NCBI GenBank assembly: GCA_963702075.1
Contig: OY969703.1
Span: 1,612,001-1,676,000, forward strand
Reading direction: 5' to 3'
Source: VAYN01 sp963702075
GTDB taxonomy: Bacteria; Actinomycetota; Thermoleophilia; Solirubrobacterales; 70-9
Length of the DNA: 64,000 bases
In this document: positions 8,649 to 16,625 of the stretch, one piece after another
Layout: each line of letters begins with the position of its first letter
Numbering within the stretch: position 1 is the first letter of the stretch
The notes under the pieces: generated by a model
The model's database searches: none
Told to the model about the DNA's origin: nothing
What the model saw: only the letters and a program-made list of their open reading frames with translations
Made by a program: the position numbers and the translations under genes

Positions 8649-9223
8649 GCAGCGGTCGGCGGGAGGACGTCCCGAAGAAGCAGAAGGAGCTGCGCGCCAC
8701 CACGGCCGAGCGCCTCGAGGGGATCGTCGAGGCGGCCGAGCGCGCCGCCGAGGGCGTCATCGACGACGCCGAAGCGCAGGCGCGTCGCTACCTGACGCAG
8801 GCGCGGGCCGAGGCAGATCGAATAACCGACAGGCGCATGGAAGACCTCACCCACATGATCGACGTGTTGCTCGACCAGGCGGATTCGCTGCAGCGCGAGG
8901 CGGAGCGCATGCAGACCCTCCTGGAAGAAGCCAAGTTTCGGATCGACCCCGAGCAGCCAGACGGAGTCAGGGAGGCGGCCCCCGGCCGGGAGGAGCCTGC
9001 TGCGCCACCCGAGGCCCCCCGCCTGCGCGCGGTGGCGCAGTCCGAGGAGCCGGCGCCCGACCCCGAGGCCAAAACGGCCGATGCGGCCGGCGCGCGCCTG
9101 CTCGCCACGCAGATGGCCGTCTCCGGCAGCAGCAGGGAGGAGATCGAGCAGCGCCTGCGAAACCGGTTCGAGATCGAGGACACGACCCCGATCCTCGACG
9201 CGATTCTCGGCCCGGAGGACTAG
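8645..9223 (+). CDS. Hypothetical coiled-coil protein
   Basis: 192 aa, function not recognised. Residues ~15-110 are almost pure charged alpha helix with heptad character (many Glu, Ala, Arg), likely a coiled coil resembling the helical part of DivIVA-type proteins, though no defining N-terminal DivIVA motif is seen. Residues ~110-145 are a Pro/Ala/Glu linker. The C-terminal ~45 residues ('LLATQMAVSGSSREEIEQRLRNRF...ILDAILG') look like a separate helical module. No signal peptide or membrane segment. It starts within the argD stop codon (ATGA) and sits inside the arginine operon, but nothing links it biochemically to arginine. Confidence 0.75.
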   Translation: MSSGRREDVPKKQKELRATTAERLEGIVEAAERAAEGVIDDAEAQARRYLTQARAEADRITDRRMEDLTHMIDVLLDQADSLQREAERMQTLLEEAKFRIDPEQPDGVREAAPGREEPAAPPEAPRLRAVAQSEEPAPDPEAKTADAAGARLLATQMAVSGSSREEIEQRLRNRFEIEDTTPILDAILGPED

Positions 9224-9226
9224 CGC

Positions 9227-9604
9227 ATGCACGAGGACCCGACGCGGATGATGGGACCCGAAGACCCCGGCCCCGGCGGCCGTCCACCGGAAGACCGCAA
9301 CAACAACTCGCGCTGGCTGATCGCCGGCCTGATCGCGGTGATCGTCGGGCTGCTGATCGCGGTGATCGTGATCGCGGGCAACGACGGTGGCGGCAGCTCG
9401 ACCAGCTCCGCCAGCACGACCGCGTCGACTGTTCCGTCGACGACCGAAAGCTCGACGACGACCACCACGGAATCGACGACGACCGAAACCACCGCCGAAG
9501 AAGAAGAAACGGCGCCCGAAGAAGCCGAAGAAGCGCCCGAAGAAGAAGAACCGGAAGCCGAAGAACCCGAAGAAGGCGGCTCGGGCGGCATCGAAGCCCC
9601 CTAG
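9227..9604 (+). CDS. Small single-span membrane protein with acidic low-complexity tail
   Basis: 125 aa. A short charged, Gly/Pro-rich N-terminus (about 27 residues), one strong hydrophobic segment ('WLIAGLIAVIVGLLIAVIVI', residues ~29-48), then a Ser/Thr-rich stretch and a tail made mostly of Glu, Ala and Pro. Probable topology: N-terminus inside, tail outside. No enzymatic motif. The low-complexity tail is written almost entirely with GAA glutamate codons, unlike the GAG-rich neighbouring enzymes. Lies 3 nt after the previous gene and 20 nt before argG, so it is operonic. Confidence 0.7.
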   Translation: MHEDPTRMMGPEDPGPGGRPPEDRNNNSRWLIAGLIAVIVGLLIAVIVIAGNDGGGSSTSSASTTASTVPSTTESSTTTTTESTTTETTAEEEETAPEEAEEAPEEEEPEAEEPEEGGSGGIEAP

Positions 9605-9624
9605 TTGGCAGACTTGCGCTCCCC

Positions 9625-10896
9625 GTGAGCGTCGAGCAACCCCATTTCCAGCCGACCGCGACCTACGAGGCGGACCCCTCGACCGTCGATCGCGTCCTCC
9701 TGCTCTACTCAGGCGGCCTCGACACCAGCGTGATGCTGAAGTGGATCCAGGAGGCCTACGAAGCCGAGGTCGTCTGCCTGACCGTCAACCTCGGCCAGCC
9801 CGGCGAGGACTACGGGGTGATCGAGGCGAAGGCGAAGCAGCTCGGCGCGGTCGAGTGCCACGTGGTCGACGCCCGCGAGCGCTTCGCCGCCGAGTTCATC
9901 GCCCCGGCGATCAAGGCCAACGCCGTCTACGGCAACGGCTACCCGCTGTTCACGGCGCTGGGGCGGCCGCTGATCGCGCAGCTCGCGGTCGAATACGCCC
10001 AGCGGACCAACTGCGACACGATCGCCCACGGCTGCACCGGCAAGGGCAACGACCAGGTGCGGATCGAGGCGACGGTGGCGACGCTGGCCCCCGGGCTGAA
10101 GACGATCGCGCCGGTCCGCTCATGGGAGATGGGCCGCGACGAGGAGATCGCCTACGCGCGCGAGCACGGCATCCCCGTCAAGGGCGGGACCGAGGTCGCT
10201 CCCTATTCAATTGACGACAATCTCTGGGGACGGTCGTCGGAGGGCCGCTGGATCGAGGATCTCGACCATGCCCCCGAGGACGACGTCTTCCAACTCGTCA
10301 CCCGCCCCGAGGAGGCGCCGGACGAGGCGCAGACGGTGACGATCGGCTTCGATGAGGGGGTGCCGGTCTCGATCGACGGCGAGCGCCTGGGGCTGGTCGC
10401 GCTGCTCGAACGGGCGGCGGAGATCGGCTGCCGCCACGGCGTCGGCATCGTCGACCACATCGAGGACCGGATCGTCGGCCTCAAGGTCCGCGACATCTAC
10501 GAGGTGCCGGCGGCGGCGCTGGTCCTCACCGCGCACGAGGAGCTGGAGCGCCTGGTCGGGACGATCCACCAGAACCAGTTCAAGCCCGCTCTCGACCAGA
10601 AGTGGGGCTACCTCGTCTACGCCGGTCTCTGGTGGGAGCCGCTGCGCACCGACCTCGACGCCTACATGGACGCCGTCAACCAGCAGGTCACCGGCGAGAT
10701 CGGACTGCGCTTGTACAAAGGCTCGGTGCGCGTCGTCACCCGGTCTTCGCCCAACGCCGTCTACGACGCTCAGCTGGCGACGTTCTCCGAGTCTGGCGGC
10801 CTCTTCGACCAGAACGCTTCCCCCGGCTTCATCGAGCTCTGGTCGCTGCAGTCGCGGATGGCGCATCGGCTTCGCAATCGGGACGGGGAAGGCTGA
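9625..10896 (+). CDS. argG: Argininosuccinate synthase
   Basis: 423 aa. Joins citrulline and aspartate with ATP to make argininosuccinate. N-terminal PP-loop ATP-binding motif 'SGGLDTSV' (residues 29-36), and 'AHGCTGKGNDQVR' around residue 133 for ATP and citrulline binding. Start at GTG 9625 puts ~18 residues before the first strand, a little longer than usual. Its stop TGA overlaps the next ATG by one base (TGATG), coupling it to a 50-residue membrane peptide. It is separated from argCJBD by two small unknown genes but is in the same direction with short gaps. Confidence 0.95.
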   Translation: MSVEQPHFQPTATYEADPSTVDRVLLLYSGGLDTSVMLKWIQEAYEAEVVCLTVNLGQPGEDYGVIEAKAKQLGAVECHVVDARERFAAEFIAPAIKANAVYGNGYPLFTALGRPLIAQLAVEYAQRTNCDTIAHGCTGKGNDQVRIEATVATLAPGLKTIAPVRSWEMGRDEEIAYAREHGIPVKGGTEVAPYSIDDNLWGRSSEGRWIEDLDHAPEDDVFQLVTRPEEAPDEAQTVTIGFDEGVPVSIDGERLGLVALLERAAEIGCRHGVGIVDHIEDRIVGLKVRDIYEVPAAALVLTAHEELERLVGTIHQNQFKPALDQKWGYLVYAGLWWEPLRTDLDAYMDAVNQQVTGEIGLRLYKGSVRVVTRSSPNAVYDAQLATFSESGGLFDQNASPGFIELWSLQSRMAHRLRNRDGEG

Positions 10897-11048
10897 TGTA
10901 CGACCGGATCGGGAAGACCTCGATGAAGTTCGCCTTCCGCTATCTGCGTCGGCGCTACCGCCGCGAGGCCCGCGTCGCTCTCGGGCTCGGGGCCGTGGCG
11001 ATCGCCGTCGCTGCCTACCTGGCCACGCGGGAAGTGCCGGAAGGATAG
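10896..11048 (+). CDS. Small membrane-associated protein
   Basis: 50 aa. Starts at the ATG that overlaps the argG stop by one base, with GGGGAAGG 6-8 nt upstream, a strong ribosome site. The N-terminal half is basic ('FAFRYLRRRYRREAR'), followed by a hydrophobic segment 'VALGLGAVAIAVAAYLA' and a short polar end, so a small single-pass membrane protein with a positively charged cytoplasmic side is likely. No family recognised. The good ribosome site and tight coupling argue for a real gene. Confidence 0.6.
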   Translation: MYDRIGKTSMKFAFRYLRRRYRREARVALGLGAVAIAVAAYLATREVPEG

Positions 11049-11066
11049 GCGTCGCCGCAAGTTCTC

Positions 11067-12161
11067 TTGCGGTTTATCGGCAACTTGCAGGGATTTCGAG
11101 GTCGCCTCGCTAGCCTCAGCCGCTACGTGCGGTCGTTCGAGCTCAGAAAGGACGCCCTCGGGTTCGGCGCCGCAGCGTTTCTCTGCGCGCTGCTCGCGGT
11201 GCTGATTGCCGCTGTCGGCAGCGCCAGCGCCGGCAGCGCCGGTGCGCTCGAAGCGAAGCTGGCAAAGGCGCGCGACGAGGCGAGCTCGCTTTCCGGCCAG
11301 TTGCAGGCGACGACGTCCGAACTGGCCGGCGCCGAAGCCGAAGCGGCAAAGGCACAGGCGCACGAGGAAAAGCTCGACGGTTTGCTGAGCGAAGGCCGCG
11401 AACACGCAGCGGAGCTCTCCCAGAAGCTCGAAGTTACGAAGCACCGACTCGCGGTGGAGAAGGCGCGGCTGCAGCGCTCGCGCGCAATCCTCGCCGACCG
11501 GCTGGTGGCGATCTACGAGAGCGGCACCCCCGACGCCGCCACGCTGGTTCTCGAAGCCGACGACTATCGGGATCTCGTCGCTCGCAACGACTACCTGCGG
11601 GCGATCAACGAAGCCGACAGCGCTCTCGCCGAGCGGGTCGCCGAAGTGCGAGCGGCGGTCCATCGGGAGGTGCTGAGCGTCGGCGAGCTCGAGGACGAAG
11701 CCGTCGCCTACGACGAACGGCTCGAAGCCGCCCGCGCCGAAGTCGCCTCCGTGCGCGAAGCCGCCGAGGCCTCGGCGGCGCGGCTGCAGTCGCTGCACGC
11801 CAGCCGCGAAGCTTCGCTGGCAGAGCTGAAAGACGGCATCGCCGAATGGGTCGACGAGATCCAGGAAGCGCGTGCGGCCGAAGCGCGGGAAGCCTCGGAA
11901 GCCGAAGCCGAAGAAGAAGTCGGCCGCTGGCTCGGCGGTCCCTACGCGATCCCCACCTACATCGTGATGTGCGAGTCGGGCGGCAACTACAGCGCCCTCA
12001 ACCCCTCGAGCGGCGCCGGCGGCGCCTACCAGATCCTCCCTTCGACCTGGGAACTCTACGGCGGCCAGGGCGAACCCCAGAACGCACCGAAGGCCGAACA
12101 GGACCGCATCGCCGGCGAAATCTGGGCCGACTCCGGCCCCAGCGCCTGGGTCTGCGGCTAA
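11067..12161 (+). CDS. Exported coiled-coil protein with C-terminal lysozyme/Rpf-like domain
   Basis: 364 aa. A basic N-terminus and a hydrophobic segment (about residues 34-52, 'AAAFLCALLAVLIAAVG') act as signal or anchor; residues ~57-290 form a long coiled coil like that of PcsB/CwlO-type cell-wall hydrolase regulators. The last ~65 residues are a small lysozyme-fold domain of the resuscitation-promoting-factor/transglycosylase type: 'YIVMCESGGNYSALN' with the likely catalytic Glu303, then 'GGAYQILPSTWELYGG' and a C-terminal 'WVC'. Two cysteines could form the disulfide seen in Rpf domains. Probably cleaves or remodels peptidoglycan outside the cell. The start is uncertain: TTG 11067 or GTG 11127, neither with a clear ribosome site. 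Confidence 0.85.
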   Translation: MRFIGNLQGFRGRLASLSRYVRSFELRKDALGFGAAAFLCALLAVLIAAVGSASAGSAGALEAKLAKARDEASSLSGQLQATTSELAGAEAEAAKAQAHEEKLDGLLSEGREHAAELSQKLEVTKHRLAVEKARLQRSRAILADRLVAIYESGTPDAATLVLEADDYRDLVARNDYLRAINEADSALAERVAEVRAAVHREVLSVGELEDEAVAYDERLEAARAEVASVREAAEASAARLQSLHASREASLAELKDGIAEWVDEIQEARAAEAREASEAEAEEEVGRWLGGPYAIPTYIVMCESGGNYSALNPSSGAGGAYQILPSTWELYGGQGEPQNAPKAEQDRIAGEIWADSGPSAWVCG

Positions 12162-12256
12162 AAGGTCGCGACGGTCACAGTTCCGCGCGTAGGGCGGCGC
12201 CGAAGATTTACTTTCTGCGCGCCACTGTAGACAGTTGACTTCGTATGGTCTGATCC

Positions 12257-12532
12257 ATGGCAGTCATGGCAAGGGAAGCATGGACCGACGAGCGGCTCGA
12301 CGATCTCAAGGAGAACGTCAACCAGCGATTCGACGTGGTCGACAGGAGATTCGACGAAGTCGACAAGCGGTTCGACAAGGTCGACGAACGCTTCGACAAG
12401 ACGGATGCTCGCTTCGACAAGATGGATGCCCGCTTCGATTCGATGCAGCGGACGATGCTCATCGGCATCTTTTCGCTCCTTGCGAGCATTTGGGCCAGCG
12501 TGATTGGCGCGGCGCTCGCGGTCTTGCTGTAA
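12257..12532 (+). CDS. Small heptad-repeat coiled-coil membrane protein
   Basis: 91 aa. Residues ~23-64 are six consecutive 7-residue units of the form xRFDxxD (the 21-bp DNA repeats lie at about 12323-12448), a near-perfect trimer- or dimer-forming coiled coil. The C-terminal ~24 residues ('MLIGIFSLLASIWASVIGAALAVLL') are one membrane span. This resembles the widespread short actinobacterial proteins with Phe-Asp heptads and a C-terminal anchor; no function is known to me. ATG 12257 lies upstream of 'MAREAW', and either Met could be the start. The preceding 95-nt gap shows no clear promoter. Confidence 0.75.
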   Translation: MAVMAREAWTDERLDDLKENVNQRFDVVDRRFDEVDKRFDKVDERFDKTDARFDKMDARFDSMQRTMLIGIFSLLASIWASVIGAALAVLL

Positions 12533-12607
12533 GTAGCCCGGAAATCGCGCGGAAGCGTCACGAAAAGCGCCGGTGCCATCTGCCCGGATTGGCATTATCG
12601 ACGGACC

Positions 12608-15600
12608 GTGAGTTCCTCCTCGGCCGTACATCTGCATGCCCACAGCGAGTACTCGCTACTTGACGGCGCCTGCAAGATCGACGCGATGGCGGCGCGGGCG
12701 GCAGAGCTCGACCAGCCGGCCCTGGGACTGACCGATCACGGCGTCATGAACGGCGCCGTCGAGCTCTACAAGGCCTGCAAGAAGCACGGGATCAAGCCGA
12801 TCGCCGGCCTCGAGGCCTATCTCGTCGACGACCGCCGCGCGATCAAGGAGCAGACGCGCTACGAGCGCAACCACCTGACCCTGCTGGCGGAGACCAACGA
12901 GGGCTTCTCCAACCTCGTCAAGCTCACCTCTGCCGGCTTCCTCGAGGGCTTCCACCGCGGCAAGGCCAATGTCGACATGGAGCTGCTCTCCCAGCACTCT
13001 GCGGGCGTGATCGTCCTCACCGGCTGCCTGCAGTCTCGTTTCTGCCGCCGCCTGGTCGAAGAGCGCGATGCCGACGCCCGCGCCCATCTCGACGACTTGA
13101 TCCAGGCCTTCGGCCCCGAGCAGGTCTACTTCGAGGTGCAGAAGAACGGCATCGAAGAGCAGGACAAGGCGAACGAGGGGATCGTCCGCTACGCCCGTGA
13201 GCTGAACCGGCCGCTGGTCGGCACCGCCGATGTCCACTACCTGCGCCGTGAGGACTTCGACAACCACGCGGCGCTGCTCTGCGTGCAGACGAAGTCGACG
13301 CTGCAGATGCCGAAGATGAGCTTCGACACCAACGAGTTCTACATCAAGGACAACGCCGAAATGGCCGAGTCCTTCGCCGAGTGGCCGGAGGCGGTGCCGA
13401 CGACGATGGAGATCGCCGAGCGCTGCGAGATCGAGATCGAGCTCGGCAAGCTGCTGCTGCCGCGCTATCCGACCCCCGATGGCGAGGAGCCGGAGGCGAT
13501 GCTGCGCCGGATCGCCCTCGACGGCCTCCGCGCCCGCTACGGCGACCCGCCGCCGGCCGAGGCGGTCGAGCGGCTCGAGTTCGAGCTCGGGGTGATCGAG
13601 GAGATGGGCTTCTCCTCCTACTTCCTGATCGTCTGGGACTTCGTCAGCTACGCGAAGGAGAACGGGATCGCCGTTGGCCCCGGCCGCGGTTCGGCCGCCG
13701 GCTCGATCGTCTCCTACTGCCTCAGCATCACCGATCTCGATCCCCTCGCCGAAGGCCTGATCTTCGAGCGCTTCCTCAACCCGGGCCGCAAATCGATGCC
13801 GGACATCGACATCGACTTCTCGGTCCGCGGTCGCGAGCGGATGATCCGCTACGTCGGCGAGAAATACGGCCGCGAGTCGGTCGCCCAGATCATCACCTTC
13901 GGCAAGATGGCGCCGCGCGCCGCAACCCGCGATGCCGCCCGCGTCCTCGGCTTCGACTACGCCACCGGCGACAAGCTCGCAAAGCAGATTCCGGAGCCGA
14001 TCATGGGACGCAGCCCGTCCTTCGCGGAATGTCTCAAGCCCGGCGAAGAGCTGAAAAAGACCTACGACGCCGACGCCGACGCGAGGAAGGTCATCGACGT
14101 CGCCCAGGGGCTCGAGGGGATCGTCCGCAACAACTCGATCCACGCCGCCGCGGTGGTGATCGCCGACCGACCGCTGCACGAGGTCGTGCCCCTGCAGCTG
14201 GCCGAGGACAAGAGCGCTCCCGCCGCGACCAACGAGAAAGGCAAGCCGGAGCGCCAGTACAAGATCGTCACCCAGTACTCGATGAACCCGATCGAGGAGA
14301 TCGGGCTGCTGAAGATGGACTTCCTCGGCCTCCGCAACCTCGACGTGATCGAGGACGCGATCGACATCATCGAGCGCTCGCGCGGCGAGCGGATCGACAT
14401 GGAGCAGATCCCGATCGACGACGCCAAGACCTACGCGATGCTCGCCGAGGGCGATTCGACCGGCGTCTTCCAGTTCGAGTCTGAGGGGATGCGTGACGCC
14501 CTGCGCAAGGTGAAGCCGACCGAGTTCGCCGACATCGTCGCCCTCGGCGCGCTCTACCGCCCGGGCGCGATGGCCTACATCCCTGCCTACGCCAAGGGCA
14601 AGCGCAACCCCGCCAGCGTCCGTTACCCCGACCCGCGGCTGCAGGAGATCACCGCCGAGACCTACGGCTGCGTCATCTACCAGGAGCAGTTGATGGCGAT
14701 CGCGCGCGAGATGGCCGGGTTCACGGGCGCCGAGGCGGACGATCTGCGCAAGGCCGTCGGCAAGAAGAAGCGCGACCTGATGGCGACGATGAAGGACAAA
14801 TTCATCAAGGGCCTGGGCGAATCGAACACCGATCCGAAGGTCGCCGCCGACCTCTGGAAGCTGAACGAAGCGGCCGCCGACTACTCCTTCAACAAGTCCC
14901 ACGCCGCCTGTTACGCGCTGATCTCCTACCGCACCGCCTACCTCAAGGCGAACTTCCCGGCCGAGTACATGGCGGCGGTGATCTCCTCGGTGATGAACAC
15001 CAAAGACAAGGTGCCCTTCTTCGTCAACCGCTGCGCGGAGATGGGGATCGACGTGCTGCCGCCCGACGTCAACTCCTCCGACCACTCCTTCGTCGTCTTC
15101 GAGAAATCGATCCGCTTCGGCCTCGACGCGGTCAAGAACGTCGGCTACTCGGCGGTCGAGGCGATCCTGCGGGCCCGCGAGGAGAAGCCGATCGAGTCGA
15201 TCTGGGACTTCTGCGAGCGGGTGGACTCACGAGCCGTCAACAAACGAGCGATCGAATGCCTGATCAAGTGCGGCGCCCTCGATTCCACCGAAGCCAGCCG
15301 CAAGGGCATGCTGGAAGCGCTGCCGGCTGCCCAGTCGGCGGGGCAGAAGGCGCAGGAGGACGCGCAGCTCGGCCAGGGCTCGATCTTCGACTTCGGCGAT
15401 GACGGCGGGGGAGGGGAGGCGCAGTCGCAGGCCCATCATCGGCCGCCGATCCCAGCCGCCGAGTTCGATCGCGCCGAGATGCTGGCGATGGAGAAGGAGG
15501 TGCTCGGCACCTATCTCTCTTCGCACCCGCTGGCGGAAGTCGGGCCGGCGTTGCGGGCACGGGTCGACTGCAGCCTCGCCCAGCTCGGCGGCAAGCCAGA

Positions 15601-16135
15601 CGGTGCCTGGGTCACGGTTGGCGGCATCGTCGTCGAGTGCAAGAAGATCCGCACCAAGAGCGGCAACCAGATGATGTTCGCGACCCTCGACGACGTCGAA
15701 GGTCAGGTCGAGATGCTGGTCTTCAAGGCCGACGAGTCCGAGAGCGCCGAGGTGATCCAGCCCGACGCGATCGTCCTCGTCCGCGGCCGCCTCGACCACA
15801 AGGACCGCGGCGAGACGAAGCTCGTCGTCCAGGAGGCGCAGCGCTTCGAACCCGACGAGGCGGAGATCGCCGGCGCCGCGAAGAAGGTTACGGCGCTCCC
15901 AAGCGGCCCCCTGCAGGTCTCGATCGCCCTGGAGAAGCTGCGGGACCCGAAGGTGATGGACGAGCTGAAGTCCCTCTTCGAGGACCACAAAGGCGAGGCC
16001 GGCGTCCACTTCGTGGTTCAGACCAGCGATGGCCCGCGGAAACTGAAAACCGGCGAAGACTTCAAGGTCCAGGTCTCGCCACACCTCCGCTACGAACTGA
16101 ACCAGCTCCTCGGGCCTGACGCGATAGCCGCTTGA
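12608..16135 (+). CDS. dnaE: DNA polymerase III alpha subunit
   Basis: 1175 aa, typical DnaE1 length. Main replicative polymerase. N-terminal PHP domain ('VHLHAHSEYSLLDG', residues ~7-20, metal-binding His and Asp), polymerase core with 'GPGRGSAAGSIVSYCL' (near 358-373) and the catalytic aspartates in 'PDIDIDF' (D399, D401, with D403), then the fingers/beta-binding region, a helix-hairpin-helix part and a C-terminal OB-fold around residues 995-1080 ('WVTVGGIVVECKKIRTKSGNQ'). GTG start at 12608, followed within 10 residues by the conserved PHP motif. The gene stands alone, 75 bp after the previous stop. Confidence 0.96.
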   Translation: MSSSSAVHLHAHSEYSLLDGACKIDAMAARAAELDQPALGLTDHGVMNGAVELYKACKKHGIKPIAGLEAYLVDDRRAIKEQTRYERNHLTLLAETNEGFSNLVKLTSAGFLEGFHRGKANVDMELLSQHSAGVIVLTGCLQSRFCRRLVEERDADARAHLDDLIQAFGPEQVYFEVQKNGIEEQDKANEGIVRYARELNRPLVGTADVHYLRREDFDNHAALLCVQTKSTLQMPKMSFDTNEFYIKDNAEMAESFAEWPEAVPTTMEIAERCEIEIELGKLLLPRYPTPDGEEPEAMLRRIALDGLRARYGDPPPAEAVERLEFELGVIEEMGFSSYFLIVWDFVSYAKENGIAVGPGRGSAAGSIVSYCLSITDLDPLAEGLIFERFLNPGRKSMPDIDIDFSVRGRERMIRYVGEKYGRESVAQIITFGKMAPRAATRDAARVLGFDYATGDKLAKQIPEPIMGRSPSFAECLKPGEELKKTYDADADARKVIDVAQGLEGIVRNNSIHAAAVVIADRPLHEVVPLQLAEDKSAPAATNEKGKPERQYKIVTQYSMNPIEEIGLLKMDFLGLRNLDVIEDAIDIIERSRGERIDMEQIPIDDAKTYAMLAEGDSTGVFQFESEGMRDALRKVKPTEFADIVALGALYRPGAMAYIPAYAKGKRNPASVRYPDPRLQEITAETYGCVIYQEQLMAIAREMAGFTGAEADDLRKAVGKKKRDLMATMKDKFIKGLGESNTDPKVAADLWKLNEAAADYSFNKSHAACYALISYRTAYLKANFPAEYMAAVISSVMNTKDKVPFFVNRCAEMGIDVLPPDVNSSDHSFVVFEKSIRFGLDAVKNVGYSAVEAILRAREEKPIESIWDFCERVDSRAVNKRAIECLIKCGALDSTEASRKGMLEALPAAQSAGQKAQEDAQLGQGSIFDFGDDGGGGEAQSQAHHRPPIPAAEFDRAEMLAMEKEVLGTYLSSHPLAEVGPALRARVDCSLAQLGGKPDGAWVTVGGIVVECKKIRTKSGNQMMFATLDDVEGQVEMLVFKADESESAEVIQPDAIVLVRGRLDHKDRGETKLVVQEAQRFEPDEAEIAGAAKKVTALPSGPLQVSIALEKLRDPKVMDELKSLFEDHKGEAGVHFVVQTSDGPRKLKTGEDFKVQVSPHLRYELNQLLGPDAIAA

Positions 16136-16163
16136 ACCGCTTGGTTCCGCGATCCCGCATCCC

Positions 16164-16169
16164 TAGACT
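16164..16169 (+). promoter_or_regulatory. -10-like hexamer for the cysteine-rich gene
   Basis: TAGACT ends exactly 6 nt before ATG 16176, the spacing expected if transcription begins at the A of the start codon (leaderless mRNA). No Shine-Dalgarno sequence is present. The same hexamer occurs before the next gene at 16612-16617, with an 8-nt gap. Confidence 0.5.
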
Positions 16170-16175
16170 TTTCGC

Positions 16176-16550
16176 ATGACCGCTACGCGCACCGAGGTCG
16201 GTGAGTGCCGCCAGTGCCGTTCCTTCTGCGACAAGATGGTCGAGCCGCGAGGGTGCGTCGAACTCGGTTGCCGCTACCTCTACAGCTTCGTCGACCGCCT
16301 CACCGGTGACCAATACGTCGGCTGCATGCAGGAGGTCTACAGCGCGGAGATCGAGCTCTCGGCGGTTCTGGAGAAGGGCGGGTTCGGCGGCGTGAAGATG
16401 ACCGGCGAACCGCTGCCGCACTGCCAGTTCTCGGTCGAGCGCGCCTACGAGGGCCAAGGCGAGTCCTACGGCTGCGTCAACCGCCGCTTCTTCGACTGCA
16501 CCGACGAGGGCAGCGAGGGCCTCCGCGCGTTCGATCTGCGCGACGTCTAG
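16176..16550 (+). CDS. Cysteine-rich protein of unknown function
   Basis: 124 aa. Nine cysteines: C11, C14, C18, C27, C32 in the first third ('CRQCRSFC', 'GCVELGC'), then single ones in 'VGCMQ', 'PHCQF', 'YGCVN' and 'FDCTD'. The first five could form a zinc or Fe-S site; the pattern is not one I can assign to a named family. No signal peptide or membrane span. Probably leaderless, with a -10-like TAGACT 6 nt upstream. It lies alone between dnaE and an acyl-CoA dehydrogenase, each in its own transcription unit, so context gives no clue. Confidence 0.75.
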   Translation: MTATRTEVGECRQCRSFCDKMVEPRGCVELGCRYLYSFVDRLTGDQYVGCMQEVYSAEIELSAVLEKGGFGGVKMTGEPLPHCQFSVERAYEGQGESYGCVNRRFFDCTDEGSEGLRAFDLRDV

Positions 16551-16611
16551 CGGGTCGTTTTCCGGCACTGCGCGATCTCGTCACGCTTCGGTGACGCGAC
16601 ACCGTTCTATG

Positions 16612-16617
16612 TAGACT
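16612..16617 (+). promoter_or_regulatory. -10-like hexamer for the acyl-CoA dehydrogenase gene
   Basis: TAGACT, 8 nt before ATG 16626, with no ribosome site between them. A small inverted repeat CGTCAC / GTGACG lies upstream, near where a -35 element would be. Confidence 0.4.
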
Positions 16618-16625
16618 TTGCCCTC

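Noticed and set aside
12158..12643. Minus-strand open frames opposite the heptad-repeat gene
   Set aside because: Their repeats mirror the plus-strand heptads; the plus strand has the coiled coil and a membrane tail that make sense as a protein.
12656..15085. A long minus-strand open frame opposite dnaE
   Set aside because: It shadows a complete DnaE and has no recognisable domain or ribosome site.
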